A stretch of DNA of 5,938 nt from DATKHF01 sp035510355 (GCA_035510355.1 DATKHF010000012.1:1-5938); one strand, 5' to 3'. Shown: positions 1 to 5,542, numbered from the stretch's first letter. The notes: generated from the letters alone by a model not told the origin. Numbers and translations are program-made.

Positions 1-427
1 TATATATACTGATATGACTTATTTTAAAATACGGTAAAAAGAACTCTATTACGATTGAGAATACGATAGCAGAAATAATTGTAAGCAAGACTTTCGTAAT
101 AATATCTTCACTAACATTTTTCGACTTTGCTAGAAATCGAATAACTGTTTTTGCTAGACCAAGGCTTGCAAGAGAACTTATTAATGATATTACAGCCATT
201 AAGGCAGTAGCTTTTCCGACATTTGTTGTTGAGTATAGGTGTGCAGCTATGATCCAAAATATAAAACCAGTAAGTGCGCCTATCCCCATATTTAGAAGTA
301 AGTAAATTGAGTTCCGGTAAAAACTATCGTTCATAAAATGTTTGTATAATTTTATGGTGTGCTTATACATTGGTAGATTTTTTGTAAAACGTTTTTTAAC
401 GTTCATTTCATTAACATATTCAGTCAT
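1..427 (-). CDS. Polysaccharide (oligosaccharide) flippase, Wzx/MATE-like, N-terminal part, cut by the window edge
   Basis: Reading leftward from ATG at 427-425, the frame stays open for 142 codons to the window edge, so the C-terminus is outside. After a basic N-terminal stretch (residues 1-38), residues 39-62 (RNSIYLLLNMGIGALTGFIF onward) form the first membrane helix. A second follows at about 74-92 (ALMAVISLISSLASLGLAKT) and a third at about 111-131. The order R-N-S at the first helix, a short loop, then a serine-rich second helix followed by a basic loop (IRFLAKSKN) is typical of the N-terminus of polysaccharide biosynthesis flippases, which normally have 12-14 helices and 400-500 residues. 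Such proteins move lipid-linked glycans across the cytoplasmic membrane. No Shine-Dalgarno is visible before the ATG; internal ATGs at codons 8, 20 and 32 are less likely starts. The region is clearly more AT-rich than ugd and uxs, as is common in surface-glycan loci. Confidence 0.8.
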   Translation of the reverse strand, partial: MTEYVNEMNVKKRFTKNLPMYKHTIKLYKHFMNDSFYRNSIYLLLNMGIGALTGFIFWIIAAHLYSTTNVGKATALMAVISLISSLASLGLAKTVIRFLAKSKNVSEDIITKVLLTIISAIVFSIVIEFFLPYFKISHISIY

Positions 428-452
428 TGCCAATTAAGAAAACTCACTGCAC

Positions 453-464
453 GTTATCGATAAC
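453..464. promoter_or_regulatory. 12-bp perfect palindrome, possible operator
   Basis: GTTATCGATAAC is a perfect 12-bp palindrome just downstream of the predicted transcription start of the flippase gene and upstream of its ATG. A dimeric repressor bound here would block transcription. No known regulator is recognised from the motif, so this is inference from position and symmetry only. Confidence 0.3.
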
Positions 465-476
465 ATATTAATGTAT

Positions 477-506
477 ATTATACAACTAATCTGACCGCTA
501 TTACAA
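477..506 (-). promoter_or_regulatory. Promoter for the flippase gene
   Basis: On the minus strand the -35 is TTGTAA (506-501), followed by an 18-bp spacer and a consensus -10 TATAAT (482-477). Transcription would begin near 470, giving a leader of about 43 nt before the ATG at 427. The assignment rests on the hexamers alone. Confidence 0.5.
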
Positions 507-530
507 GTTAATCCCTGAATCTCTTATTAT

Positions 531-539
531 TGCTATACT
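531..539 (+). promoter_or_regulatory. Extended -10 promoter of the small membrane protein gene (leaderless)
   Basis: TG (531-532), one base, then TATACT (534-539) form an extended -10 element. No -35 is recognisable at 16-18 bp. Only 7 nt (GCATAAG) separate the -10 from the ATG at 547, so transcription would begin at or one base before the start codon. No Shine-Dalgarno is present. Confidence 0.5.
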
Positions 540-546
540 GCATAAG

Positions 547-780
547 ATGTCGAAAAAGAAAATCGCCCAATCATTGTCACTCACATGTTTCGTCTTTGGC
601 TTTGCCGGGTGGATATATATTGCTGAGAACGCGGTTTTTCATCCTTATACGCTTGGCTTGCATCTTACACACTTTGCTAATTGGCCGCACGAGGATACCT
701 TCGGCGCTATATGTTTCGCCGTTTCGTTCATTAGCTTTTTTGTCTATAACCTTATTAAAGATAATCCGCGACAGCGCTAG
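547..780 (+). CDS. Small two-helix membrane protein, 77 residues, function unknown
   Basis: The protein starts MSKKKIAQSL and has two hydrophobic segments: about residues 9-27 (SLSLTCFVFGFAGWIYIAEN) and about 51-70 (TFGAICFAVSFISFFVYNLI). The linker between them (residues 31-50) has several aromatic and histidine residues and the element THFANWPHEDTFG. The end is polar (KDNPRQR). Short basic ends with both termini probably in the cytoplasm suggest a hairpin membrane protein. The frame is preferred over the overlapping +1 frame (530-796) because it gives two clean membrane segments and lies exactly at promoter distance from an extended -10. I do not recognise a named family. It lies between the divergent flippase and the ugd promoter, so a link to the envelope is possible but unproven. 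Confidence 0.65.
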   Translation: MSKKKIAQSLSLTCFVFGFAGWIYIAENAVFHPYTLGLHLTHFANWPHEDTFGAICFAVSFISFFVYNLIKDNPRQR

Positions 781-832
781 CCCAATCTTGGCTTAATACT
801 CTTTTAATGTTTTAGTTTGTTGAGCAAACAGG

Positions 833-841
833 TGTTATGAT
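833..841 (+). promoter_or_regulatory. Extended -10 promoter upstream of ugd
   Basis: TG (833-834), one base, then TATGAT (836-841) make an extended -10; no good -35 is seen at 16-18 bp. Transcription would begin near 848, giving a leader of about 37 nt to the GTG at 885. Just upstream, GTTTG (815-819) and CAAAC (825-829) form a short inverted repeat with a 5-nt centre over the -35 area, which could be a regulator site or chance. Confidence 0.4.
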
Positions 842-884
842 ATAGGCAAGTGATTAACGGGTTGGCGTAAGGTATAGTGATAAA

Positions 885-2210
885 GTGAAGATTGCAGTCG
901 TAGGAACGGGCTATGTAGGTTTAGTGACTGGTACATGTTTGGCCGAGGTTGGCAATCATGTTACTTGCATCGACATAGACAAAGATAAGATTGCCATGAT
1001 GCGGGCTGGTAAGATACCGATATATGAGCCTGGCCTGAGGAACGTTTTCCAGCGTAATCTAGACGAAGGCAGGCTGGAATTCAGCACCGAGCTGTCTGAC
1101 GGCATCAAAGATGCCAAGGTAATTTTTCTAGCGCTGCCAACACCACCAAATGGTAATGGATCGGCTGATTTATCTTTCATATTGGGTGTCGCAAAAAAAC
1201 TCAGTAACTTGCTTGGGCACTATACGGTTGTGGTTAACAAGAGCACCGTACCGGTCGGTACTGCTGAGAGAGTAAGTAAAATTATAGCTAAAAATGCCAA
1301 GGTCAAAATTGACGTCGTATCCAATCCGGAATTTTTGCGTGAAGGCTTTGCTGTCAACGACTTCATGAAGCCGGACCGCATTATTATCGGGGCAACCTCT
1401 TTTAAAGCCAGGGCGCTCATGAATGAACTCTACCGCCCGTTCGTTAGTGAAGGTGGTGAAATCTTCTTCATGGATGAACGTTCTGCGGAAGTGACTAAGT
1501 ACGCAGCAAACTCATTCCTTGCTGCCAAAATAACATTCATGAATGAAGTTGCTAATCTGTGTGAACATGTCGGCGCCGACGTTGACTGCGTGCGCCGGGG
1601 TATCGGATCGGATCCCAGAATCGGCAAGAGATTTCTGCGTGCCGGTATCGGCTACGGGGGCAGCTGTTTCCCGAAAGACGTTACGGCGCTCTACCAAACT
1701 GCCCAAGAGAGTGGTTATGACTTCAAGCTCATCAAAGCAGTTACGGCTGTAAACAACCTACAAAAACGAATCATCATTGATAAAGTAAAAAAGTATTACC
1801 CAGTGGGCATAAAGGGAAAAACATTCGCGCTATGGGGCTTGGCCTTCAAGCCGGACACTGACGATATCCGTGAAGCCCCGGCACTTACTATCATTAATGA
1901 GCTTATCAAGAACGGTGCTTCTGTTGTTGCCTACGATCCCGAGGCAACCGCTCACGTCCGTAAGCTATACGAAGGCACGGCAGCATTAACATTTAAAGAC
2001 GACATGTACGCAGCCCTAGGTGGCGCTGACGCGCTGTTGATCGCTACCGAGTGGGGAGAGTTCCGCTCTCCCGATTACGCTCAAATGAAAGCTCGTCTTA
2101 AGGAGCCGGTAATTTTTGACGGCCGAAATCTGTATGACCTTGATAGAATGAAGAAGACAGGGTTTTATTACCAAAGTGTTGGGCGAGCAACAATTAAACC
2201 AGAGGGTTAG
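885..2210 (+). CDS. ugd: UDP-glucose 6-dehydrogenase
   Basis: This cytoplasmic enzyme oxidises UDP-glucose to UDP-glucuronate with two NAD+. The 441-residue length is normal for the bacterial family. The N-terminal Rossmann domain opens with VVGTGYVG (GxGxxG at residues 7-12), and the acidic residue that binds the NAD ribose lies in TCIDID (27-32). The middle carries NKSTVPVGT (118-126, catalytic-site Thr121), SNPEFLREG (147-155), and EVTKYAANS with Lys205 and Asn209. The active-site block GYGGSCFPKD (256-265) supplies the thiol nucleophile Cys261 and Asp265. The C-terminal UDP-binding domain has LWGLAFKPDTDDIREAPA (317-334). The start is GTG: the next in-frame option would remove the dinucleotide-binding motif. 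The nearest Shine-Dalgarno-like sequence is TAAGG at 868-872, rather far (12 nt). It is the first gene of a pair with uxs, 10 nt downstream, which uses its product. Confidence 0.97.
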   Translation: MKIAVVGTGYVGLVTGTCLAEVGNHVTCIDIDKDKIAMMRAGKIPIYEPGLRNVFQRNLDEGRLEFSTELSDGIKDAKVIFLALPTPPNGNGSADLSFILGVAKKLSNLLGHYTVVVNKSTVPVGTAERVSKIIAKNAKVKIDVVSNPEFLREGFAVNDFMKPDRIIIGATSFKARALMNELYRPFVSEGGEIFFMDERSAEVTKYAANSFLAAKITFMNEVANLCEHVGADVDCVRRGIGSDPRIGKRFLRAGIGYGGSCFPKDVTALYQTAQESGYDFKLIKAVTAVNNLQKRIIIDKVKKYYPVGIKGKTFALWGLAFKPDTDDIREAPALTIINELIKNGASVVAYDPEATAHVRKLYEGTAALTFKDDMYAALGGADALLIATEWGEFRSPDYAQMKARLKEPVIFDGRNLYDLDRMKKTGFYYQSVGRATIKPEG

Positions 2211-2220
2211 GCAAAAGGCT

Positions 2221-3162
2221 ATGGCAAAAAGAATACTGGTAACCGGTGGAACAGGCTTTGTCGGTTCGCATTTGTGTAAGCACCTCATAGACGAGGGTAA
2301 CAAAGTAATATGCGTCGATAACTTTTTCACCGGACCCAAAAGAAACATCGCAGAATTATTGGACAATAAGAACTTTGAGCTACTGGAACATGACGTTACG
2401 CTACCCTTAGACATTAACGTAGATCAAATATATAACCTGGCTTGCCCGGCGTCGCCGCCGCATTATCAATTCGATCCTATTCAAACCACTAAAACCAGCG
2501 TGCTCGGTGCTATTAATATGCTCGAACTCGCCAAGAAATTAAACGTACGCGTTCTGCAGGCTTCAACCAGCGAGGTCTATGGTGACCCCAATGTTCATCC
2601 ACAGCCAGAAAGCTACTGGGGCAACGTCAACCCCATAGGTATACGGTCCTGTTATGACGAGGGTAAACGCTGTGCGGAAACACTGTTTTTTGATTATCAC
2701 CGACAGGCCCAAGTGGATATTAGAGTCGTTCGTATTTTTAATACGTACGGTTCAAACATGAACCCGGGTGATGGACGAGTCGTTTCCAACTTTATTGTCC
2801 AGGCTCTAAGCGGTAAAGACATAACTATCTACGGTGATGGCTCGCAAACTCGCAGCTTCCAATATATAGATGACCTTATTGAAGGCATGATACGAATGAT
2901 GAATAACGAAGATGGGTTCGTAGGACCAGTTAATCTCGGCAACCCGGATGAGTTTACTATAAAAGAATTAGCCGAGACAGTACTGGAGCGTATTCCTAAC
3001 AGTAAGAGCAAGCTTATCTATAAGGACCTCCCGGAAGATGACCCAAAGCAGCGCCAGCCGGATATTAGCTTGGCGAAGGAAAAACTTGACTGGTCACCAA
3101 AGATTAAACTCAATGAGGGTCTGGAGAAGACTATTGCCTATTTTCGTGAAGTAAAGAGTTAA
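2221..3162 (+). CDS. uxs: UDP-glucuronate decarboxylase (UDP-xylose synthase)
   Basis: This extended short-chain dehydrogenase/reductase decarboxylates UDP-glucuronate to UDP-xylose, using bound NAD+ through a 4-keto intermediate. The 313-residue protein opens with ILVTGGTGFVG (GxxGxxG at 9-15). Active-site residues are visible: ASTSEVYGDP (114-123, with Thr116 and Glu118) and YDEGK (Tyr145, Lys149). Other family marks are NLACPASPPHYQ (72-83), RIFNTYGSNMNPGDGRVVSNF (171-191) and the substrate-site arginine in QRQPDIS (Arg278). The Glu in STSE and the NLACPASP block point to UXS rather than UDP-glucose 4-epimerase or dTDP-glucose dehydratase. The frame is open upstream to a GTG at 2176 inside ugd, but ATG 2221 gives the proper Rossmann N-terminus and lies 10 nt after the ugd stop. 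Purine-rich AAAGG (2214-2218) and TTAGG (2207-2211) precede it. No membrane segment, so it is cytoplasmic. Confidence 0.94.
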   Translation: MAKRILVTGGTGFVGSHLCKHLIDEGNKVICVDNFFTGPKRNIAELLDNKNFELLEHDVTLPLDINVDQIYNLACPASPPHYQFDPIQTTKTSVLGAINMLELAKKLNVRVLQASTSEVYGDPNVHPQPESYWGNVNPIGIRSCYDEGKRCAETLFFDYHRQAQVDIRVVRIFNTYGSNMNPGDGRVVSNFIVQALSGKDITIYGDGSQTRSFQYIDDLIEGMIRMMNNEDGFVGPVNLGNPDEFTIKELAETVLERIPNSKSKLIYKDLPEDDPKQRQPDISLAKEKLDWSPKIKLNEGLEKTIAYFREVKS

Positions 3163-3178
3163 TTACCACACATTGCCC

Positions 3179-3207
3179 TTTACAACACCGTGCAAAAAAG
3201 CTATCAT
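3179..3207 (+). promoter_or_regulatory. Promoter for the anchored protein/glycosyltransferase pair
   Basis: TTTACA (3179-3184), a 17-bp spacer and TATCAT (3202-3207) fit a sigma-70-type promoter just after the uxs stop. Transcription would begin near 3214 and give a leader of about 89 nt to the CTG at 3303. That leader contains the inverted repeat at 3240-3267. Confidence 0.4.
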
Positions 3208-3239
3208 AGTATTAAATAACACATTTCGTCAAAAAAGAA

Positions 3240-3267
3240 TTGCCTGACAGAGAAGGCTAGCAGGCAA
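3240..3267. repeat. Inverted repeat (7-bp stem, 14-nt loop) in the 5' leader
   Basis: TTGCCTG (3240-3246) and CAGGCAA (3261-3267) are perfect reverse complements around a 14-nt loop. On the plus strand no T run follows, so it is not a normal terminator for ugd-uxs. On the minus strand it is followed by TTCTTTTTT, so it could stop antisense transcription. It could also be a leader hairpin or protein site 5' of the Shine-Dalgarno at 3287. Confidence 0.35.
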
Positions 3268-3286
3268 ACTAATAGATACATAGACT

Positions 3287-3294
3287 AAGGGGAG
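3287..3294 (+). promoter_or_regulatory. Strong Shine-Dalgarno that decides a CTG start
   Basis: AAGGGGAG lies 8 nt before CTG 3303. No ATG, GTG or TTG occurs in this frame between the stop at 3273 and ATG 3402, while the frame between 3303 and 3402 encodes a typical membrane anchor. The ribosome binding site thus supports initiation at CTG 3303. Confidence 0.6.
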
Positions 3295-3302
3295 ATACTC
3301 AT

Positions 3303-3758
3303 CTGAAACACCAGCTACCGCGGCCGGTCATACTTATAACTGTAGGCGTTATCCTTGTCATCGCTCTTGGTGGTATCTTCCATTCAGCTATTGACCGCCA
3401 GATGCATAGCTGGAAGCTTCTGCCGGAGCCGGAGCGCCTAACTGAACTTTACTTCACTCATCCTAATTCCTTGCCGACAAGTTATGTGCCAGGACAAACA
3501 CAGACAGTCAGCTTCACGGTACACAATTTGGAATATGCAACGACCGATTATCACTACGCTGTTACTGAAACCAATCAGGACGGAAGTCAGAGTCAGACGT
3601 TGGCCAGTGGCAGCTTTACCGTACCCCAAAATGGCTACAAAAATGCGGCTGTGAATATTTCCACAGCTGATCTGGGCAGCCATGTTAAGTTGGAAGTAGA
3701 TCTCAAGAATGTTAACGAGTCAATTGATTATTTGGTAGCGAGGAGTGCTCATGCCTAA
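3303..3758 (+). CDS. Membrane-anchored protein with beta-rich outer domain (DUF1616-like), CTG start
   Basis: Read from CTG 3303, the protein has 151 residues and begins MKHQLPRPVI. Residues 8-27 (VILITVGVILVIALGGIFHS) form one membrane helix with a basic cytoplasmic end, so the rest should lie outside. The outer part starts PEPERLTELYFTHPNSLPTS and continues with alternating strands such as QTVSFTVHNLEYATTDYHY. The F/L-TE-LYF, N-P, GQ...F.V.N.E pattern resembles the extracytoplasmic DUF1616 domain, which is often met near surface-glycan genes; I hold this loosely. Starting at ATG 3402 instead would delete the anchor and leave no ribosome binding site. The gene overlaps the glycosyltransferase by 8 bp (ATGCCTAA), which suggests translational coupling and a joint role in envelope assembly. 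The molecular function is not known. Confidence 0.7.
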   Translation: MKHQLPRPVILITVGVILVIALGGIFHSAIDRQMHSWKLLPEPERLTELYFTHPNSLPTSYVPGQTQTVSFTVHNLEYATTDYHYAVTETNQDGSQSQTLASGSFTVPQNGYKNAAVNISTADLGSHVKLEVDLKNVNESIDYLVARSAHA

Positions 3759-4098
3759 AGCAAAGAAATTATCAATTATTATTCCTTGCTACAACGAGCA
3801 AGCTACTATCAGCTCCATCATAGATGAGATAATGGCGGTTGATTTGGGCTCTACTAAAAAAGAAATAATTATTGTGGATGATTTTTCCCAAGACGATACC
3901 CGACAAATTCTGCAAAATATAGCCGCCGAGAATAAATCTATCCAATTGATTTCTCAAGGCTATAACCAAGGCAAAGGTGCTGCTCTCAAACGTGGTATTC
4001 TCGAAAGTACCGGAGACGTTGTGCTAGGTTTCTTGGACGTGGCGACTTTGGTAGTCGTGGTAATGACTGGATTGTCGCAGCCGGCAATGATCGCATAG
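3751..4098 (+). pseudogene. Family 2 glycosyltransferase, truncated after about 92-97 residues
   Basis: Residues 1-92 are a clear GT-A family 2 start: LSIIIPCYNEQATI (7-20), the nucleotide-binding EIIIVDDFSQDDT (38-50) and YNQGKGAALKRGILESTGDVV (71-91). This resembles dolichyl-phosphate mannose synthase-type enzymes, which transfer a sugar from a nucleotide donor to a lipid carrier and normally have 230-320 residues. Just before the DxD metal-binding motif the sequence changes to DVATLVVVVMTGLSQPAMIA and stops. This tail is the antisense of the facing surface-protein gene, so the product lacks the metal site and acceptor half and should be inactive. The start ATG 3751 has AGGAG at 3741-3745 with a 5-nt gap; a GTG at 3745 inside that motif is less likely. 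It overlaps the upstream gene by 8 bp. A true deletion and an assembly misjoin are both possible. Confidence 0.8.
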
Positions 4099-4595
4099 TC
4101 AAAGCCACCGCCACGCATGACTACGAAAGCATCGACTGAATTGGTAGTCAAAGCCAGGCTAAGAGGACTCATATAGAAGTTGACACCTCCGCTGCTAAGG
4201 GCTTTGCTGCCAACGGTGTCCTGACGACCGGCCGTCATAGCGTTAGTGGCGACGGGTGACGGCCGTCCGTTCAGGTAGACATTGCCATTCTTATCAACAT
4301 ACCCGGCGGTGGCGGTCGGAGCCAGGTTTTTGATATCATTACTGTTAATCCCTAGAGATCCATAGACTTTCTGGGCATATGAATTAGAATTATAGGCGCT
4401 GATAAGCTGGCCGGTAGTCAACGAGCCGCAGCTAATAATGGCATTGGAATTACAGTCGCGGGCGGTCTGGAATGATATGTTGCTGGCGTTAACGAGAGCG
4501 TTATCGAGTCCGGCAAAACTCAGGCAGAAGACGGCTGATACCACTGACAACAGTCTGAAACGTTTTAGGATATGTAGCTGCTGGATCGTGCGCAT
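3960..4595 (-). CDS. Secreted surface protein of a Saccharibacteria-type family, C-terminus replaced
   Basis: The protein begins MRTIQQLHILKRFRLLSVVS: a basic start and a hydrophobic core (residues 14-30), then a likely signal peptidase site near ALVNA (33-37). The mature part has DCNSNAIISCG (47-57), a YAQKVYGSLGINSNDI segment (73-88), GYVDKNGNVYLNGRPSPVAT (98-117), AMTAGRQ (119-125) and FDYAIIAGCDNPV (165-177). Three cysteines (48, 56, 173) could form disulfides outside the cell. I associate this arrangement with exported proteins of Saccharibacteria; the function is unknown. Residues after about 190 (STTSPVLSRIPRLRAAPLPWL) are antisense of the glycosyltransferase gene and not native. The T/S-rich TTTTKVATSKKP suggests that a linker, and perhaps further domains, once followed. 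Shine-Dalgarno GAGG lies 7 nt before the ATG. Confidence 0.75.
   Translation of the reverse strand: MRTIQQLHILKRFRLLSVVSAVFCLSFAGLDNALVNASNISFQTARDCNSNAIISCGSLTTGQLISAYNSNSYAQKVYGSLGINSNDIKNLAPTATAGYVDKNGNVYLNGRPSPVATNAMTAGRQDTVGSKALSSGGVNFYMSPLSLALTTNSVDAFVVMRGGGFDYAIIAGCDNPVITTTTKVATSKKPSTTSPVLSRIPRLRAAPLPWL
4024..4042. other. Junction where two convergent genes lose their 3' ends
   Basis: To the left, the plus-strand glycosyltransferase is intact up to GDVV(L); GFLDV may also belong to it. To the right, the minus-strand surface protein is intact down to about residue 190 (KVATSKKP). Beyond these points each frame only reads the antisense of the other gene. One event, such as a deletion between convergent genes, an inversion end or an assembly misjoin, explains both truncations. 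Short shared sequence may lie in this interval. Confidence 0.65.
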
Positions 4596-4648
4596 AGTTG
4601 AACCTCATACGTCGGCCAGCCCACCCCTGGACGATATTTAGTAATACT

Positions 4649-4677
4649 ATTTTAGCAGCTTATGCCTTTTCCGTCAA
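4649..4677 (-). promoter_or_regulatory. Promoter of the surface protein gene
   Basis: On the minus strand, TTGACG (4677-4672), a 17-bp spacer and TAAAAT (4654-4649) with TG one base before the -10 make a good sigma-70-type promoter. Transcription would begin near 4642, leaving a leader of about 46 nt that holds the GAGG ribosome binding site. The rest of the gap up to 4837 is AT-rich and shows no gene, clear terminator or other element. Confidence 0.6.
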
Positions 4678-4837
4678 TTCTACTCCCGAAGTATATAAAA
4701 TCACACTACATAGTTGTTGTTTTTGCAATTAGTATTTTTAATGTTTCTGGTCAAATATATGTGACTATAAGCACGTGCACTATACGGTCTTTCTACAGAT
4801 CAGGGTTTAAATAGTTATAAAAGCAAAGTAAGCCTAT

Positions 4838-5542
4838 TTATTCAGTTTCTATTGGCAGATACACCCAATCCGTCTTTTCACCCACACTTGGGTCTTTTTC
4901 GCCTTCAACTTTAGCTTTTTTAAGAATTGCGGTAGCCTGTTTTCTATTCATCGTAGGATAATAAGTATCGGCTAAGACTGGCAGCGCGTAATTTTTTCCA
5001 TTTCCTAACGCCGTAAAACCATACCTAATGATTTGAGATGTGCCGGGTGCATCAATTTCCTGTATTTCATAACCGTTTTCGCCTTTTCCAACTAACGCAA
5101 TATCTATAGGAACGTTGAACGCTTTTAAACGAAGGTCGATCTGTTCTATCCTTTGTCGATCGTATTGCAGAGCTTTACGGTGATAGTCATCGAAGCTTTC
5201 AAAGCCCAATGGCATTAGTTCTTGCCGAAGAATTAAATCTAAATAATGCTGTCGAAAAGTGGCTAATGATATTTTAAGCACTTTGAAAAATTTTATATTC
5301 TTATGAATATGAATCTTTTTTTGAATATCTCTGATTAAAGCATCCGTCCAATCCCCATCACCAGCAGTAATTACGGCAATGTCGTCCGTGAGCATTTTGA
5401 TCTTATATGTATCTTCACGCTCCTGTTTTACCAGTTCTGGTTCAGTTACATTTCCACGTCTAACACTCAATCCCGTCATCTTATCGGCAGCTAAAATAGC
5501 ACCAGCTCCGTTATCGTAGATACCTGCTAAACAAAGTGTCAT
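4838..5542 (-). CDS. Proteasome-like Ntn-hydrolase (20S beta/HslV-type fold)
   Basis: The 234-residue protein starts MTLCLAGIYDNGAGAILAAD. Removal of Met would expose Thr2 as the N-terminal nucleophile, as in proteasome beta subunits. GAILAAD with Asp20 matches the conserved G-V-V-L-A-A-D (Asp17) strand. After an insertion (about residues 24-44), YKIKMLTDDIAVITAGDGDW (46-65) matches the Lys33 strand-turn region: Lys47 and Gly61 keep the 14-residue spacing of Lys33 and Gly47. A second insert at about 75-140 is helical and charged. ALVGKGENG (149-157), FTALGNGKNYALPVLADTYY (176-195) and EKDPSVGEKTDWVYL (215-229) follow the family order, though the GSG serine is Asn181. This suggests a cytoplasmic threonine peptidase or a relative. 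It is not an obvious HslV or Anbu, and no partner ATPase of the HslU, Mpa or PAN type is in view. Confidence 0.65.
   Translation of the reverse strand: MTLCLAGIYDNGAGAILAADKMTGLSVRRGNVTEPELVKQEREDTYKIKMLTDDIAVITAGDGDWTDALIRDIQKKIHIHKNIKFFKVLKISLATFRQHYLDLILRQELMPLGFESFDDYHRKALQYDRQRIEQIDLRLKAFNVPIDIALVGKGENGYEIQEIDAPGTSQIIRYGFTALGNGKNYALPVLADTYYPTMNRKQATAILKKAKVEGEKDPSVGEKTDWVYLPIETE

Noticed and set aside
779..793. AGCC...GGCT hairpin after the small membrane protein gene as a terminator
   Set aside because: The stem is only 4 bp and the following sequence is not a continuous T run.
530..796. 88-residue plus-strand frame overlapping the small membrane protein
   Set aside because: Cysteine-, arginine- and leucine-rich composition without clear domains. 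The other frame gives two clean helices and fits the promoter-to-start distance.
2016..2414. 132-residue minus-strand frame across the ugd-uxs border
   Set aside because: It lies antisense to two strongly supported enzymes; composition is a reverse-frame shadow and no start signals exist.
4438..4641. 67-residue plus-strand frame
   Set aside because: Antisense of the signal-peptide region and promoter of the surface protein; no ribosome binding site or motif.
4771..4780. GCACGTGC palindrome in the gap 4678-4837
   Set aside because: Eight bases, no extension of the arms and not at a promoter position for either neighbouring gene; likely chance.
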